Below the pieces are notes generated by a model. It did not search any database, had not been told where the DNA came from, and saw only the letters and a list, made by a program, of their open reading frames with translations. DNA of 64,000 bases, from positions 140,129 to 204,128 of the forward strand of contig NZ_JAPKFL010000008.1 in the NCBI RefSeq assembly GCF_026262575.1. The letters run 5' to 3'. Positions within the stretch are counted from its first letter, which is position 1; every line of letters begins with the position of its first letter. Source of the stretch: Streptomyces marinisediminis. Its GTDB lineage: Bacteria > Actinomycetota > Actinomycetes > Streptomycetales > Streptomycetaceae. This document shows positions 32,772-40,866 of this stretch, one piece after another. The translations under genes were made by a program, and so were the position numbers.

Positions 32772-34418
32772 GTGAGTGAGCCGCTGACCGACGGCGAACC
32801 GCCGGCCGAGCTCCAACTGACGACCGCCGAGTGGGGGCTGTGGCAGGCCTTCCGCAACGGCAGCACGCACGACCTGCGCACCGGTGACCCGGGCCGCGAC
32901 GACCCCGTGGGGGACGGCGCGTGGGGGCCGCAGCGCGCGGTGCGGGCCCGGGTCGTCGCGCTGCTCCTGCTGCACGGGCCGCCGCCGCTGCTGGGCCGGG
33001 TGGCCTCGTTGCAGCTCCGCGGGGCGCTGATCACCGGCCGCCTCGACCTGTCCGGCGGGCGGGTGCAGCACTTCGCGGAGTTCGTGCAGTGCCGGTTCGA
33101 GGAGGAGCTGGTGCTGACCGAGTGCCGGATGGGCACGTTCCGCCTGGTGGACTGCCACGTGCCCCGGGTGGAGGCGGCCCGGGCCGGCACCGACGGCGAC
33201 CTGCACCTGGCCCGCTGCACCGTGCCCGAGGGCGTCCGGCTCACCGACGCCGCGATCGGCACCGACCTGCTGCTGGGCGAGAGCACCGTCGGCAGCGGGC
33301 AGCGGCTGCGGGCCATAGCCGCCGACGGGCTGTCCGTGGGCCAGGACCTCCAGGCCGCCCTGCTGCTGTGCACCGGCGAGGTGAGCCTGCGCGGCGCGCA
33401 GATCGGCGGCTCGCTGTACCTGTACGGCAGCGTGCTGCGCAGCCACCGCGGGCGGTACGCGCTGCACGCCCCGGAGATGCACGTCGCCCGCTTCGCCCAC
33501 TTCGCGCCCTCGGGTCCCGGCACCGTCTACGCGGCGCAGAGCCCGACGCCGCCGGCCGGCACGCCGTACCGCCCCGACGCGTCGGCCCCGGCGCGGGCCC
33601 CGGGCGACGCGGCCGGCTTCCCGCCCCGGTACAAGAACTTCCAGTGCACCGGCGGGATGAAGCTCGACGACGGCCGGTTCGGGGACTCCCTCGTCATCGA
33701 CCAGGCCCGCTTCACCCTCGGGCCCGACCAGGAGATCTCGCTGCGCCGGGTGCAGACCCCGGAGCTGTGCTTCACCCCCGAGCGCCCCGAGTGGGGGCGC
33801 GTCGTCCTGTCCGGGGCGACCGTGGGGAACCTGGTGGACCGCCAGGAGAGCTGGCCGGTGCGCGACGGGCTGTGGATGGCCGGGTTCACCTACGAGCAGG
33901 TGATCCCCGTCGGGCCGTTCCCGCTGGCCCGCCGCCTGGAGTGGGTCGGGGCCGCGACGCCGGAGTACTCCCCCGGCCCCTATGAGCAGCTCGCCACCGT
34001 CCTGCGCAACAGCGGCGAGGACGCCGACGCCCGCCTGGTCCTGCTGGCCAAGCAGCGCCGCCGCCGCGAGACGCTCTCCCTGGCGGGGAAAATGTGGGGG
34101 TACCTCCAGGACTGGACGGTCGCCTACGGCTACCGGCCCGGCCTCGCGGCGCTGTGGATGGCGGTGCTGTGGCTGGCGGGCACCCTGTTCTTCTCCGGCC
34201 GCCGCCGCCCGGCCCCGCTGGACCCGGAGAAGACGCCCCACTGGAACACCGCCGTCTACGTGCTCGACCTGCTGCTGCCGGTCATCGACCTGGGCCACGA
34301 CAAGGCGTGGAACCCGGCGGGCGCGGGCCAGGGGGTGTCCGTGGCGCTGGTCCTGGCCGGCTGGGTCCTCGCCACCACGGCCGCCGCCGGCGTCACCCGC
34401 GTCCTGCGACGGCAGTAG
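32772..34418 (+). CDS. Membrane-anchored protein with N-terminal repeat (beta-helix-like) domain
   Basis: 548 aa. Residues ~60-240 show a periodic pattern of short strands such as [41 protein letters not shown] and [15 protein letters not shown], resembling right-handed beta-helix or pentapeptide-like repeats; the pattern resumes at ~290-370. The C-terminal quarter has a basic stretch ([16 protein letters not shown]) and two membrane helices (about 458-476 and 520-540). Streptomyces relatives are often labelled membrane oxidoreductase, but I see no nucleotide-binding or catalytic motif supporting that. GTG at 32772 has GAGGGG upstream. Divergent from hisD. Confidence 0.72.
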   Translation: MSEPLTDGEPPAELQLTTAEWGLWQAFRNGSTHDLRTGDPGRDDPVGDGAWGPQRAVRARVVALLLLHGPPPLLGRVASLQLRGALITGRLDLSGGRVQHFAEFVQCRFEEELVLTECRMGTFRLVDCHVPRVEAARAGTDGDLHLARCTVPEGVRLTDAAIGTDLLLGESTVGSGQRLRAIAADGLSVGQDLQAALLLCTGEVSLRGAQIGGSLYLYGSVLRSHRGRYALHAPEMHVARFAHFAPSGPGTVYAAQSPTPPAGTPYRPDASAPARAPGDAAGFPPRYKNFQCTGGMKLDDGRFGDSLVIDQARFTLGPDQEISLRRVQTPELCFTPERPEWGRVVLSGATVGNLVDRQESWPVRDGLWMAGFTYEQVIPVGPFPLARRLEWVGAATPEYSPGPYEQLATVLRNSGEDADARLVLLAKQRRRRETLSLAGKMWGYLQDWTVAYGYRPGLAALWMAVLWLAGTLFFSGRRRPAPLDPEKTPHWNTAVYVLDLLLPVIDLGHDKAWNPAGAGQGVSVALVLAGWVLATTAAAGVTRVLRRQ

Positions 34419-34736
34419 GCCGGGCCCGGGGGCCGCCGGGCACCGGAGCACCGGGCCACCGGAGCGCCGGGCGCGCCGGGCCGTCCGAGGGCGGCGGGCG
34501 GCGCCCGGGGCGCCCGCGGACGCCACGGCCGGTTCCGGGCGCCGCCCGCGGCGCAGCGCGCGGGCGGCTCCGGCGTGCGGGCGGCCGGGCGCGCGGGCCG
34601 TGCGGGAGCGCGGGGGCGGTGCCCGGGGGCGCTGCCCGGGGGCGCTGCCCGGGGGCGGCGCCCGGCGGGGGCGGCGGCGGGACCGGGGAGCACCACCGCG
34701 CCGCGGCGGGCCGCGGACGCCGTAAGGTGGCCGACT
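34419..34736. other. Non-coding stretch with short GC repeats
   Basis: 318 nt almost free of A/T, with repeats of CCGGAGC/CCGGGC after the upstream stop and the 13-nt unit GCCCGGGGGCGCT in tandem at 34621-34658. Reading frames are low-complexity Gly/Ala/Arg. The promoter of the next gene (TAAGGT at 34723-34728) is at its right end. Confidence 0.5.
34621..34658. repeat. 13-bp tandem repeat, about three copies
   Basis: GCCCGGGGGCGCT at 34621-34633 and 34634-34646, then a 12-nt variant at 34647-34658, in the leader region of the Lon-N-type gene. Confidence 0.75.
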
Positions 34737-35483
34737 GTGACCATCGCGCGCCTTCCGTTGTTCCCGCTGAACACCGTGCTCTTCCCCGGGCTGGTGCTGC
34801 CGCTGAACGTCTTCGAGTCGCGGTACCGCGCCCTGGTCCGGGACCTGCTGGAAGTCCCGGAGGACGAGCCGCGCCCGTTCGGCGTCGTCGCGATCCGGGA
34901 GGGCCACGAGGTGGCGCCCACCGGGACCGGCCTGCCCGACGGCTCCGCGCCGGCGCCCGAGCGCGGGCCGACGGCCGGGTTCGGGACCGACCCGCTCGCC
35001 TCCTTCCACAGCGTGGGCTGCGTCGCGGACGCCTCCACCGTGCGCGAGCGGGAGGAGGGCGAGGGCTACGAGCTGATGGCCACCGGGACCAGCCGGTTCC
35101 GGCTGCTGTCGGTGGACGCCTCGGGCCCCTACCTGGTCGGCGAGGTCGAGGAGCTGGAGGAGGAGGACGGCGAGGGCGCGGCGCCGCTGGCCGCCGGCGT
35201 GCTGCGCGCCTTCGCCGGGTACCGCAAGCGCCTGGCCGGGGCGCAGCAGCTCACCCTGACCACGGGTCAGGAGCTGCCGGAGGAACCCTCGGTCGTCTCC
35301 TACCTGGTGGCGGCGGCGACGGTGCTGGACACCGCCGACAAGCAGCGGCTGCTCCAGGCCCCGGACACGGCCGCCCGGCTGCGCGAGGAGCTGCGGCTGC
35401 TGCGCCGGGAGACGGCCGTCCTGGGCGAGCTGCCCTCGCTGCCCGCCGTGGAGCTCACCCAGCAGCCCACCTGCCCGAACTGA
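34737..35483 (+). CDS. Lon N-terminal-domain (LON substrate-binding) protein
   Basis: 248 aa. It opens with [25 protein letters not shown], the classic start of the Lon protease N-terminal domain, followed by [10 protein letters not shown] and FGVVAIREG; the domain fills the chain with no ATPase or Ser-Lys protease domain. Stand-alone LON proteins are common in actinobacteria and may bind unfolded protein; function is not settled. The GTG at 34737 follows a TAAGGT -10-like box by 8 nt with no clear ribosome site, suggesting a leaderless mRNA. Next gene 20 nt downstream. Confidence 0.88.
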   Translation: MTIARLPLFPLNTVLFPGLVLPLNVFESRYRALVRDLLEVPEDEPRPFGVVAIREGHEVAPTGTGLPDGSAPAPERGPTAGFGTDPLASFHSVGCVADASTVREREEGEGYELMATGTSRFRLLSVDASGPYLVGEVEELEEEDGEGAAPLAAGVLRAFAGYRKRLAGAQQLTLTTGQELPEEPSVVSYLVAAATVLDTADKQRLLQAPDTAARLREELRLLRRETAVLGELPSLPAVELTQQPTCPN

Positions 35484-35503
35484 CCCGGAAGGGGACGGCG
35501 GCC

Positions 35504-36010
35504 ATGGCGAAGGCGAGGAAGCGGCAGGGCGGCGGCAACGGCACGCCGGCCACGGTCGCGCTCACCGAGGCGGGCGTGCCCTTCACGGTGCACGCCTACG
35601 AGCACGACCCGGCGGCCGGGCTGTCCTACGGCGAGGAGGCGGCGCGGGCGCTCGGCGTGGCGCCGGAGCAGGTGTTCAAGACGCTGGTCGCCGAGGTGGA
35701 CGGGGCGCTGACCGTCGCCGTCGTCCCGGTGGCCCGGTCGCTGGACCTCAAGGCCCTGGCGGCGGCCGTGGGCGGCAAGCGCGCGGTCATGGCCGACCCG
35801 GCGGCGGCCGAGCGCTCCAGCGGCTACGTGCGCGGAGGCATCTCGCCGCTGGGCCAGCGCCGACGGCTGCCCACCGTGGTGGACGCCTCGGCGGCCGGAC
35901 ACGCCACGGTGTGCGTGTCGGCCGGTCGGCGCGGCCTGGAGGTGGAGCTGGCCCCCGGCGACCTGGTCGCGCTCACCGCCGCCCGCACCGCGCCCATCGC
36001 CCGGGACTGA
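35504..36010 (+). CDS. ybaK: YbaK-type aminoacyl-tRNA deacylase (Cys-tRNA-Pro)
   Basis: 168 aa. YbaK/EbsC enzymes remove cysteine wrongly attached to tRNA-Pro. Motifs are [35 protein letters not shown] with the key Lys, [48 protein letters not shown], and [21 protein letters not shown] at 35504 with an AAGGGG site. Probably co-transcribed with the LON-domain gene 20 nt upstream. Confidence 0.94.
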   Translation: MAKARKRQGGGNGTPATVALTEAGVPFTVHAYEHDPAAGLSYGEEAARALGVAPEQVFKTLVAEVDGALTVAVVPVARSLDLKALAAAVGGKRAVMADPAAAERSSGYVRGGISPLGQRRRLPTVVDASAAGHATVCVSAGRRGLEVELAPGDLVALTAARTAPIARD

Positions 36011-36144
36011 GCGGCCGGCGGCGGCCGGCACCGCACCGGGGCCGCCCGTGGAGCGAGCGCGACGGCGGTGACGCGCGCCCTCCGAGGCGTTTCCGTGCGT
36101 GCGGTGGCGAACGGCGCGGCGAGCCCACCCTGGGCCCGGCACCC

Positions 36145-36200
36145 CAGCACCCCGGCAGCCCAGCACCCCGGCAGCCCGGCAGCCCAGCACCCCGGCAGCC
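36145..36200. repeat. 16-bp tandem repeat in a convergent gap
   Basis: The unit CAGCACCCCGGCAGCC occurs at 36145-36160, 36161-36176 and 36185-36200, with a half unit CGGCAGCC between the second and third. It fills part of the 227-nt gap between the ybaK stop and a convergent membrane-protein gene. No gene seen in the gap. Confidence 0.8.
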
Positions 36201-36237
36201 CGCACGGCGCGGCCGTGCGCACCGCAGCTCGCGGAGC

Positions 36238-36966
36238 TCAGCCGCGCGGCGCCGGCCCGGGGGGCGGTCCGCCGACCGGAGGCGCGTCGTCCCCCTCCGG
36301 CGCCCAGCGCGGGTGCACCAGCGGCCGGGGGGCGGGCTCGCGGGGCCCGAGGGCGCCCAGGGCCACCAGGTGGGTGGCCACCGCGACCAGCGGCCACACC
36401 AGCAGCAGCACCAGGCTGCTCAGCTCCAGCGGGCCGGTGAACACCCCGCCCCGCCCGGCCTCCACCGCGCGCGCGGTGAGGTCCGCGCCGGGGCCGAGCA
36501 CCCCGCCCAGCCAGGCGGCCAGCCAGGAGCCGAGTACGCCGCCGGAGGTGAGCCCGAGCACGACGCCGACGCCGCCGTGCCGCCGCACCGCGAAGGCCAG
36601 CGCGCCGCAGCCGAGCCCGAAGGCCGCGGCGAGCAGCACGAACGTGCCGTCGACGCCGAAGGAGTGCTCGCTCTCGTTGTTGCGCAGGAACGCCCGCCGC
36701 CCGTCGGAGACGTAGACCACCTCGGGGGCCAGCCACCACCACAGCAGGCCCAAGGCCGCGCCGAGCGCCGTGAGGGCGGCCGCGGTGACCGCCCAGGTCC
36801 GCGCGTCCTCCGCGCCCACCGCCCGCGCCGGACCCCCGTCGGGCGCTTCCGCACCGGCGGCGGGCGGCGCGTCCGCCTCGGTGGCGGCCCACGGGTCGTA
36901 GGCGTGCGCCGTGGGGTGCTGCGGGGGGCGTCCGGGCTCCGGCGGAGGCGGTGTCGGTGCGGTCAC
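36238..36966 (-). CDS. Four-span membrane protein, DUF2567-like
   Basis: 242 aa. A Pro-rich cytoplasmic start (~55 residues) leads to a membrane segment containing GLLWWWLAPEVVYVSDG, then three more (around 104-125, 130-152 and 180-200) and a Pro-rich tail. The WWWLAPxV start and four-helix topology fit the DUF2567 family of actinobacterial membrane proteins; function unknown. GTG at 36966. It lies downstream of the ABC exporter genes across only ~70 nt in a tandem arrangement and could share the transcript. Confidence 0.72.
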   Translation of the reverse strand: MTAPTPPPPEPGRPPQHPTAHAYDPWAATEADAPPAAGAEAPDGGPARAVGAEDARTWAVTAAALTALGAALGLLWWWLAPEVVYVSDGRRAFLRNNESEHSFGVDGTFVLLAAAFGLGCGALAFAVRRHGGVGVVLGLTSGGVLGSWLAAWLGGVLGPGADLTARAVEAGRGGVFTGPLELSSLVLLLVWPLVAVATHLVALGALGPREPAPRPLVHPRWAPEGDDAPPVGGPPPGPAPRG

Positions 36967-37036
36967 CCCGCCATCGTGCCAGGCCGGGCCGGTCGGCGGA
37001 GCACCGGGCGAGCCCCCCGGTGCTCCGCGCCCCGGG

Positions 37037-37882
37037 TCAGCGGACGGCCGCGCGGCGGTAGGCCCAGGTGGCCAGGGCCAGCCCCAGGGCGCCGACGGCG
37101 GCGCACACGCCGAGGTCGAGCGCGACGCTGGCCCAGGCGGGCGCGGGGCCGAAGGTGGCGGCCAGCGCCTCGACGCCGTAGGTCGAGGGCAGCAGCTCGC
37201 GGGCCCAGCGCAGCGGCTCCGGGAGCGCCTGCGGCGGCAGCACCCCGAGCAGCAGCGCGGCCGACATGCCGAGCTGGCCGCAGAGGGTGGCCAGCTCCGG
37301 GCGGGGCGCGAGGAGGCCGAGCGCGGCCCCGACCCCGGCGAGCGCGGCCCCGGCCAGCGGGATGACCGCCAGCAGCACCCACAGCCCGGTGACCGGCAGG
37401 GAGTACAGCAGGCTGCCGGTCACCGCCGTGACGAGGACGCCGGGCACGGTGAACGAGGCGTAGGCGGCGGCCGCGCCGAGCACCACGGCCGCCGGGGGCA
37501 CCGGCAGGGTGGCGTAGTGGTCGAGCCCCCCGGAGGCGCGCAGCGCGCCGAAGTGCTGGGCCAGCAGGTTCAGCGCCACGAAGGCGACGACGAGCACGCT
37601 GGACCCGGCGACGACCGCCTGCGCCTCCGGCCCGGGGCCGGGCGTCACGACCCCGCGCAGCAGCACCATGATCCCGATGGACTGGAAGGTGGCCACGAAC
37701 AGCAGCGGGATACGGGCGACGCGGGCCCGGGAGAGCTGGGCCCGGTAGACCGCGCCGAGCGCGGGCCACAGCCGGACGCGGGGTGCCAGCTCGGCGGCGC
37801 CGTCGCCGCGCGGCACCGGGACCGCGTCGCGCGCCGCGCGGGGCGCCGCCCCCGGGGCGGACTCGGCGGACAGGGTGCTCAC
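37037..37882 (-). CDS. ABC exporter permease, ABC-2 type
   Basis: 281 aa with six membrane segments after a ~38-residue cytoplasmic start. Blocks such as LNLLAQHFGALRASGGLDHYATLPVPPAAVVLG and PSTYGVEAL are characteristic of the ABC-2 transporter fold (drug/polysaccharide exporters). GTG at 37882 overlaps the stop of the ATPase gene by 4 nt, fixing the pair as one transporter. Substrate unknown. Confidence 0.9.
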   Translation of the reverse strand: MSTLSAESAPGAAPRAARDAVPVPRGDGAAELAPRVRLWPALGAVYRAQLSRARVARIPLLFVATFQSIGIMVLLRGVVTPGPGPEAQAVVAGSSVLVVAFVALNLLAQHFGALRASGGLDHYATLPVPPAAVVLGAAAAYASFTVPGVLVTAVTGSLLYSLPVTGLWVLLAVIPLAGAALAGVGAALGLLAPRPELATLCGQLGMSAALLLGVLPPQALPEPLRWARELLPSTYGVEALAATFGPAPAWASVALDLGVCAAVGALGLALATWAYRRAAVR

Positions 37883-38934
37883 GCCTTCACCAGACCTTCC
37901 GTACGGCCGCCGAGGGCCAGGTAGACGTCTTCGAGGCTCGGCGTGGCCAGGGAGAAGTCGTCCAGTGCCGCGAACGCCGCGCCGCCGGTGACGGCGGTGA
38001 CGGCGGCCCGCGCGGCATCCGGGGGGAGCCGCAGCGACCAGCGGCGGCCGGTCCGCCGCGCGGCCGGGGACAGCGCGGCGACCTCGGGCAAGTGCAGCGG
38101 CGGCTCGTCGCGCCACACCAGCTCAAGCCGCACGTCGTCGCCGACGAGCGCCTTGAGCCCGCCGGGCGTGTCGCAGGCGATGACCCGCCCGCGGTCCAGG
38201 ACGGCCACCCGGTCCAGCACCGACTCCGCCTCCATGACGTTGTGGGTGACCAGCACCACGCTCGTGCCGCGCTCGCCGCGCCGCCGGCCCACCGCGGCCC
38301 ACACGGCGCGCCGGGCGACGGGGTCCATGCCCGTCGTGGGCTCGTCCAGGACGAGCAGCGGCCGCTCGCCCACCAGGGCGGTGGCCACGCACGCCAGGCG
38401 GCGCTGGCCGCCGGAGAGCCGCTTGAGCGGGCGGGCGGCGAGCGCGGTGAGGTCCAGCTCCTCCAGCACGGCGCCGGTGGCGCGGCGGGCGTCGGCCAGG
38501 GGCAGGCCGCGCAGCCGCGCGGTGGTCTCGGTGGCGAGCCAGACGGTCAGCTCGTCCAGCGCGGTGGACTCCTGGCCCAGATAGGCCAGCAGGCGCGCGG
38601 CCCGCTCGGGGTGGCGCACGAGGTCGTGGCCGAGGACGGTGATCTCGCCCGCGTCGGGCCGCAGCAGCCCGGTGAGCTGGCGCACGAGGGTGGACTTCCC
38701 GGCGCCGTTGGGGCCGAGCAGGCCGAACAGCTCGCCGCGGCGCACGCTGAGGGTGACGCCGTCGCTGGCCCGCACCGGCGCGGCCACCGGCGCCCGGCGC
38801 CGGGACCGCTGTGCGGGATACGTCTTGACCAGGCCCCGCACCGCGCACACCGGCCCGCCGCTGGTGCCGTCTCGCAGTGCGCCCGTATCCACGACGTACG
38901 AGGGTACGCGCTGCCCTTCGCGCCCCGTACGCAC
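37879..38934 (-). CDS. ABC exporter ATP-binding protein
   Basis: 351 aa. Complete ATPase: Walker A GLLGPNGAGKSTLV, Q-loop YLGQES, signature LSGGQRRLA, Walker B LLVLDEPTTGMD, and H-loop VVLVTHNVMEAE. The ~85-residue C-terminal region after the core is the accessory domain common in drug-export ATPases of the CcmA/DrrA kind. GTG at 38934 is the most upstream in-frame start, preceded by GGGGAAGG but with a short spacer; a later GTG at the VDTG position is possible. Energises the permease encoded next. Confidence 0.93.
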   Translation of the reverse strand: MRTGREGQRVPSYVVDTGALRDGTSGGPVCAVRGLVKTYPAQRSRRRAPVAAPVRASDGVTLSVRRGELFGLLGPNGAGKSTLVRQLTGLLRPDAGEITVLGHDLVRHPERAARLLAYLGQESTALDELTVWLATETTARLRGLPLADARRATGAVLEELDLTALAARPLKRLSGGQRRLACVATALVGERPLLVLDEPTTGMDPVARRAVWAAVGRRRGERGTSVVLVTHNVMEAESVLDRVAVLDRGRVIACDTPGGLKALVGDDVRLELVWRDEPPLHLPEVAALSPAARRTGRRWSLRLPPDAARAAVTAVTGGAAFAALDDFSLATPSLEDVYLALGGRTEGLVKA

Positions 38935-38979
38935 CCCTTCCCCAAGCGACGGGTGCCGCCCGCGGGGCGGGGGCGGGCG

Positions 38980-40227
38980 CTATTCGGCGGGGGCGCGCTC
39001 GGTGCCGGTGTGGGTGTCCACCTCGCGCCAGAAGCCGGCGCGGATGGCGTAGCGGTCGTTCTCGTCGATCTGGTCGTCCTTGTGCGCGAGCAGCCCGAAG
39101 CGGGCGGCGTAGCGCAGCAGCTCCCCGTCGATGCGGTGCGGGATGCGCGGGTAGAGCGCGGTGAGCTGGTGCAGGTGGCCGGGGCCGCCCAGGCGCGCGA
39201 TCCAGCGGCGGGCGTAGACCTGGCCGACCTCGAAGGGGTCACCGCTGACGGCGGTGATGTCCTCCTCGCGGTCGGCCCAGCGCTGCTCGGCGCTGGTGAG
39301 CTGGGCCAGCATCGGCAGGGACGCGGCCTCCGGCGGCTCGGCCGGGGCCCCGCCCCGGTCCACCCAGCCCTTGTCGGAGGACCAGCGCAGGGTGGCGCCG
39401 GCCGGGGCCTGCTGCGATGCGCTGTGCGGGGCGGCGGGGGGCCGGCCGAGCTCGGCCAGGTCCTTCGGGGTGGGCACGCCGCGCGGATGGGCGCCGGGCG
39501 GCTCCTCGGCGGGGTGCGGCGGGGCGGCGGTCTGCGCGCCGGACTCGGGTGCGGCGCCGTTCTTGCCGGCGAGCCCGGAGGGCGAGGAGCCGCCGCGCCC
39601 GGATTCGGGCAGCGGCGCGGAGAGGATGGCGGCGATCTCCGGCCGGGTCGGCGCGTGCGGCGCACCGGGGCAGGCGCCCTCCCTGGCCCGGACCGCCCGG
39701 GTGATCCAGTCGCGGTCCAGGACCCGGCGCTCGTCGGCCTCGGCCACCAGGTCCTCGGACTGGTTGTAGTCGCCGTCGGCCGCCTGGAGGGCCCACAGGT
39801 GGACGGCCACGCCGTGTTCCTTGGCCGACATCAGCCCCGGCAGCAGGTCGCCGTCGCCGGTGACGAGCACGATGTCGGAGCAGGCCCGGTTGCGCGCCAG
39901 CTCGGTCAGCTCGGTGTGCATGGCCGCGTCCACGCCCTTCTGCGCCCAGCGGCCGTCCGTCCGGGTGAGGGCGCCCAGGCGGACCGTGACCCGGGGCATG
40001 ACGCGCAGCCTGCGGTGCTCGGGCTGCGGGACGCGGTCGGGCGCGCCGTCGAACCAGTAGATCCGCAGCAGCCCGCAACCGGTCTCGACCTCCGCGCGCT
40101 CCCGCAGGCCCTGGATGAGCGCGGCGTGGTCGACGGTGATCCCGGAGCGGGTGGGCTCCCCGGCCAGCAGGCTCGCGGCGGCGCCCAGGAGGTATCCGGC
40201 GTCCACCAGGACGACGCAGCGGTCCAC
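38980..40227 (-). CDS. NYN-domain (PIN-like) putative RNase
   Basis: 415 aa. The N-terminal ~190 residues form an NYN/LabA-like PIN nuclease fold with acidic residues in VVLVDAGYLLGAA, QKGVDAAMHTELTEL and VLVTGDGDLLPGL, the expected metal-binding Asp set. A Pro/Ala/Gly-rich linker (~205-290) joins a conserved C-terminal domain with RWSSDKGWVDRGG, ITAVSGDPFEVGQVYARRWIARLG and LLAHKDDQIDENDRYAIRAGFWREVD. GTG at 40227 with GGTGGAG upstream. The substrate RNA is unknown. Divergent from a 48-aa protein gene. Confidence 0.88.
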   Translation of the reverse strand: MDRCVVLVDAGYLLGAAASLLAGEPTRSGITVDHAALIQGLRERAEVETGCGLLRIYWFDGAPDRVPQPEHRRLRVMPRVTVRLGALTRTDGRWAQKGVDAAMHTELTELARNRACSDIVLVTGDGDLLPGLMSAKEHGVAVHLWALQAADGDYNQSEDLVAEADERRVLDRDWITRAVRAREGACPGAPHAPTRPEIAAILSAPLPESGRGGSSPSGLAGKNGAAPESGAQTAAPPHPAEEPPGAHPRGVPTPKDLAELGRPPAAPHSASQQAPAGATLRWSSDKGWVDRGGAPAEPPEAASLPMLAQLTSAEQRWADREEDITAVSGDPFEVGQVYARRWIARLGGPGHLHQLTALYPRIPHRIDGELLRYAARFGLLAHKDDQIDENDRYAIRAGFWREVDTHTGTERAPAE

Positions 40228-40468
40228 GCTCCACCCACTCTCGTCGGACAGCACAGTCGGCCGTCGGCCGGTTTCTTCGAGTCTGCCCGACCGTACCGGG
40301 GTTATCAGCGGGAACTCGATCTTCGGCGTGGCGAAAGCGTGGGCGGTCGGTGTCGATCCGGACACACGGAGCGCCCCGCGCACGAAGGGTGTTGCCCGAA
40401 ATGCGAGGAGTGTCGTGCCGTGCGAATCTGATCACGGCCCTGTTCCAAGGACCTTGAGGAGGTTCACC

Positions 40469-40615
40469 ATGGCCAAGAACAAGAACCGAGATCGCCAGAG
40501 GCCGAGCCGCTCCGGCCCCGGGCCGGAGCGGCGGGACAGCACCACGGAGGAACCGCGCGTCGAGGAGTCGGGCTCGGGCTCGACGCGCAAGCCGAAGCGG
40601 CTCGGCCACAACTGA
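40469..40615 (+). CDS. Small basic conserved protein MAKNKNR type
   Basis: 48 aa, starting MAKNKNRDRQRPSR and ending KPKRLGHN; highly charged, no membrane segment, probably disordered. I recall short streptomycete proteins with the same MAKNKNRxQ start and KFGHN-like end, so it is a genuine conserved gene of unknown role. ATG at 40469 has a near-perfect GAGGAGG ribosome site, implying strong translation, and a 12-bp hairpin terminator follows 35 nt after the stop. Confidence 0.85.
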   Translation: MAKNKNRDRQRPSRSGPGPERRDSTTEEPRVEESGSGSTRKPKRLGHN

Positions 40616-40650
40616 CCGCTTCCCTCCACCCCTTTCGCACGCGGCATGTG

Positions 40651-40687
40651 ACGAGGGCGCGGCTCCCCCAGGGGACCGCGCCCTCGT
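40651..40687. terminator. Terminator after the 48-aa protein gene
   Basis: ACGAGGGCGCGG (40651-40662) pairs perfectly with CCGCGCCCTCGT (40676-40687) around a 13-nt loop, in the convergent gap with dnaE. Confidence 0.75.
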
Positions 40688-40866
40688 CCGTCGGCCACCG
40701 CGGCCCCACCCGCCCGGTGACCGGACGCCGACGGACGGTGATCGGGCACCCGGGCCGGCGGCGCACGGACGGCAGCCGGACGCGGGCCGACGACGGCCGG
40801 GGACAGCCGACGGGCCGGACGAACGGCGGGCGGGACGCGGCCGGACGTGCGCGGACGGCCGGGGCC

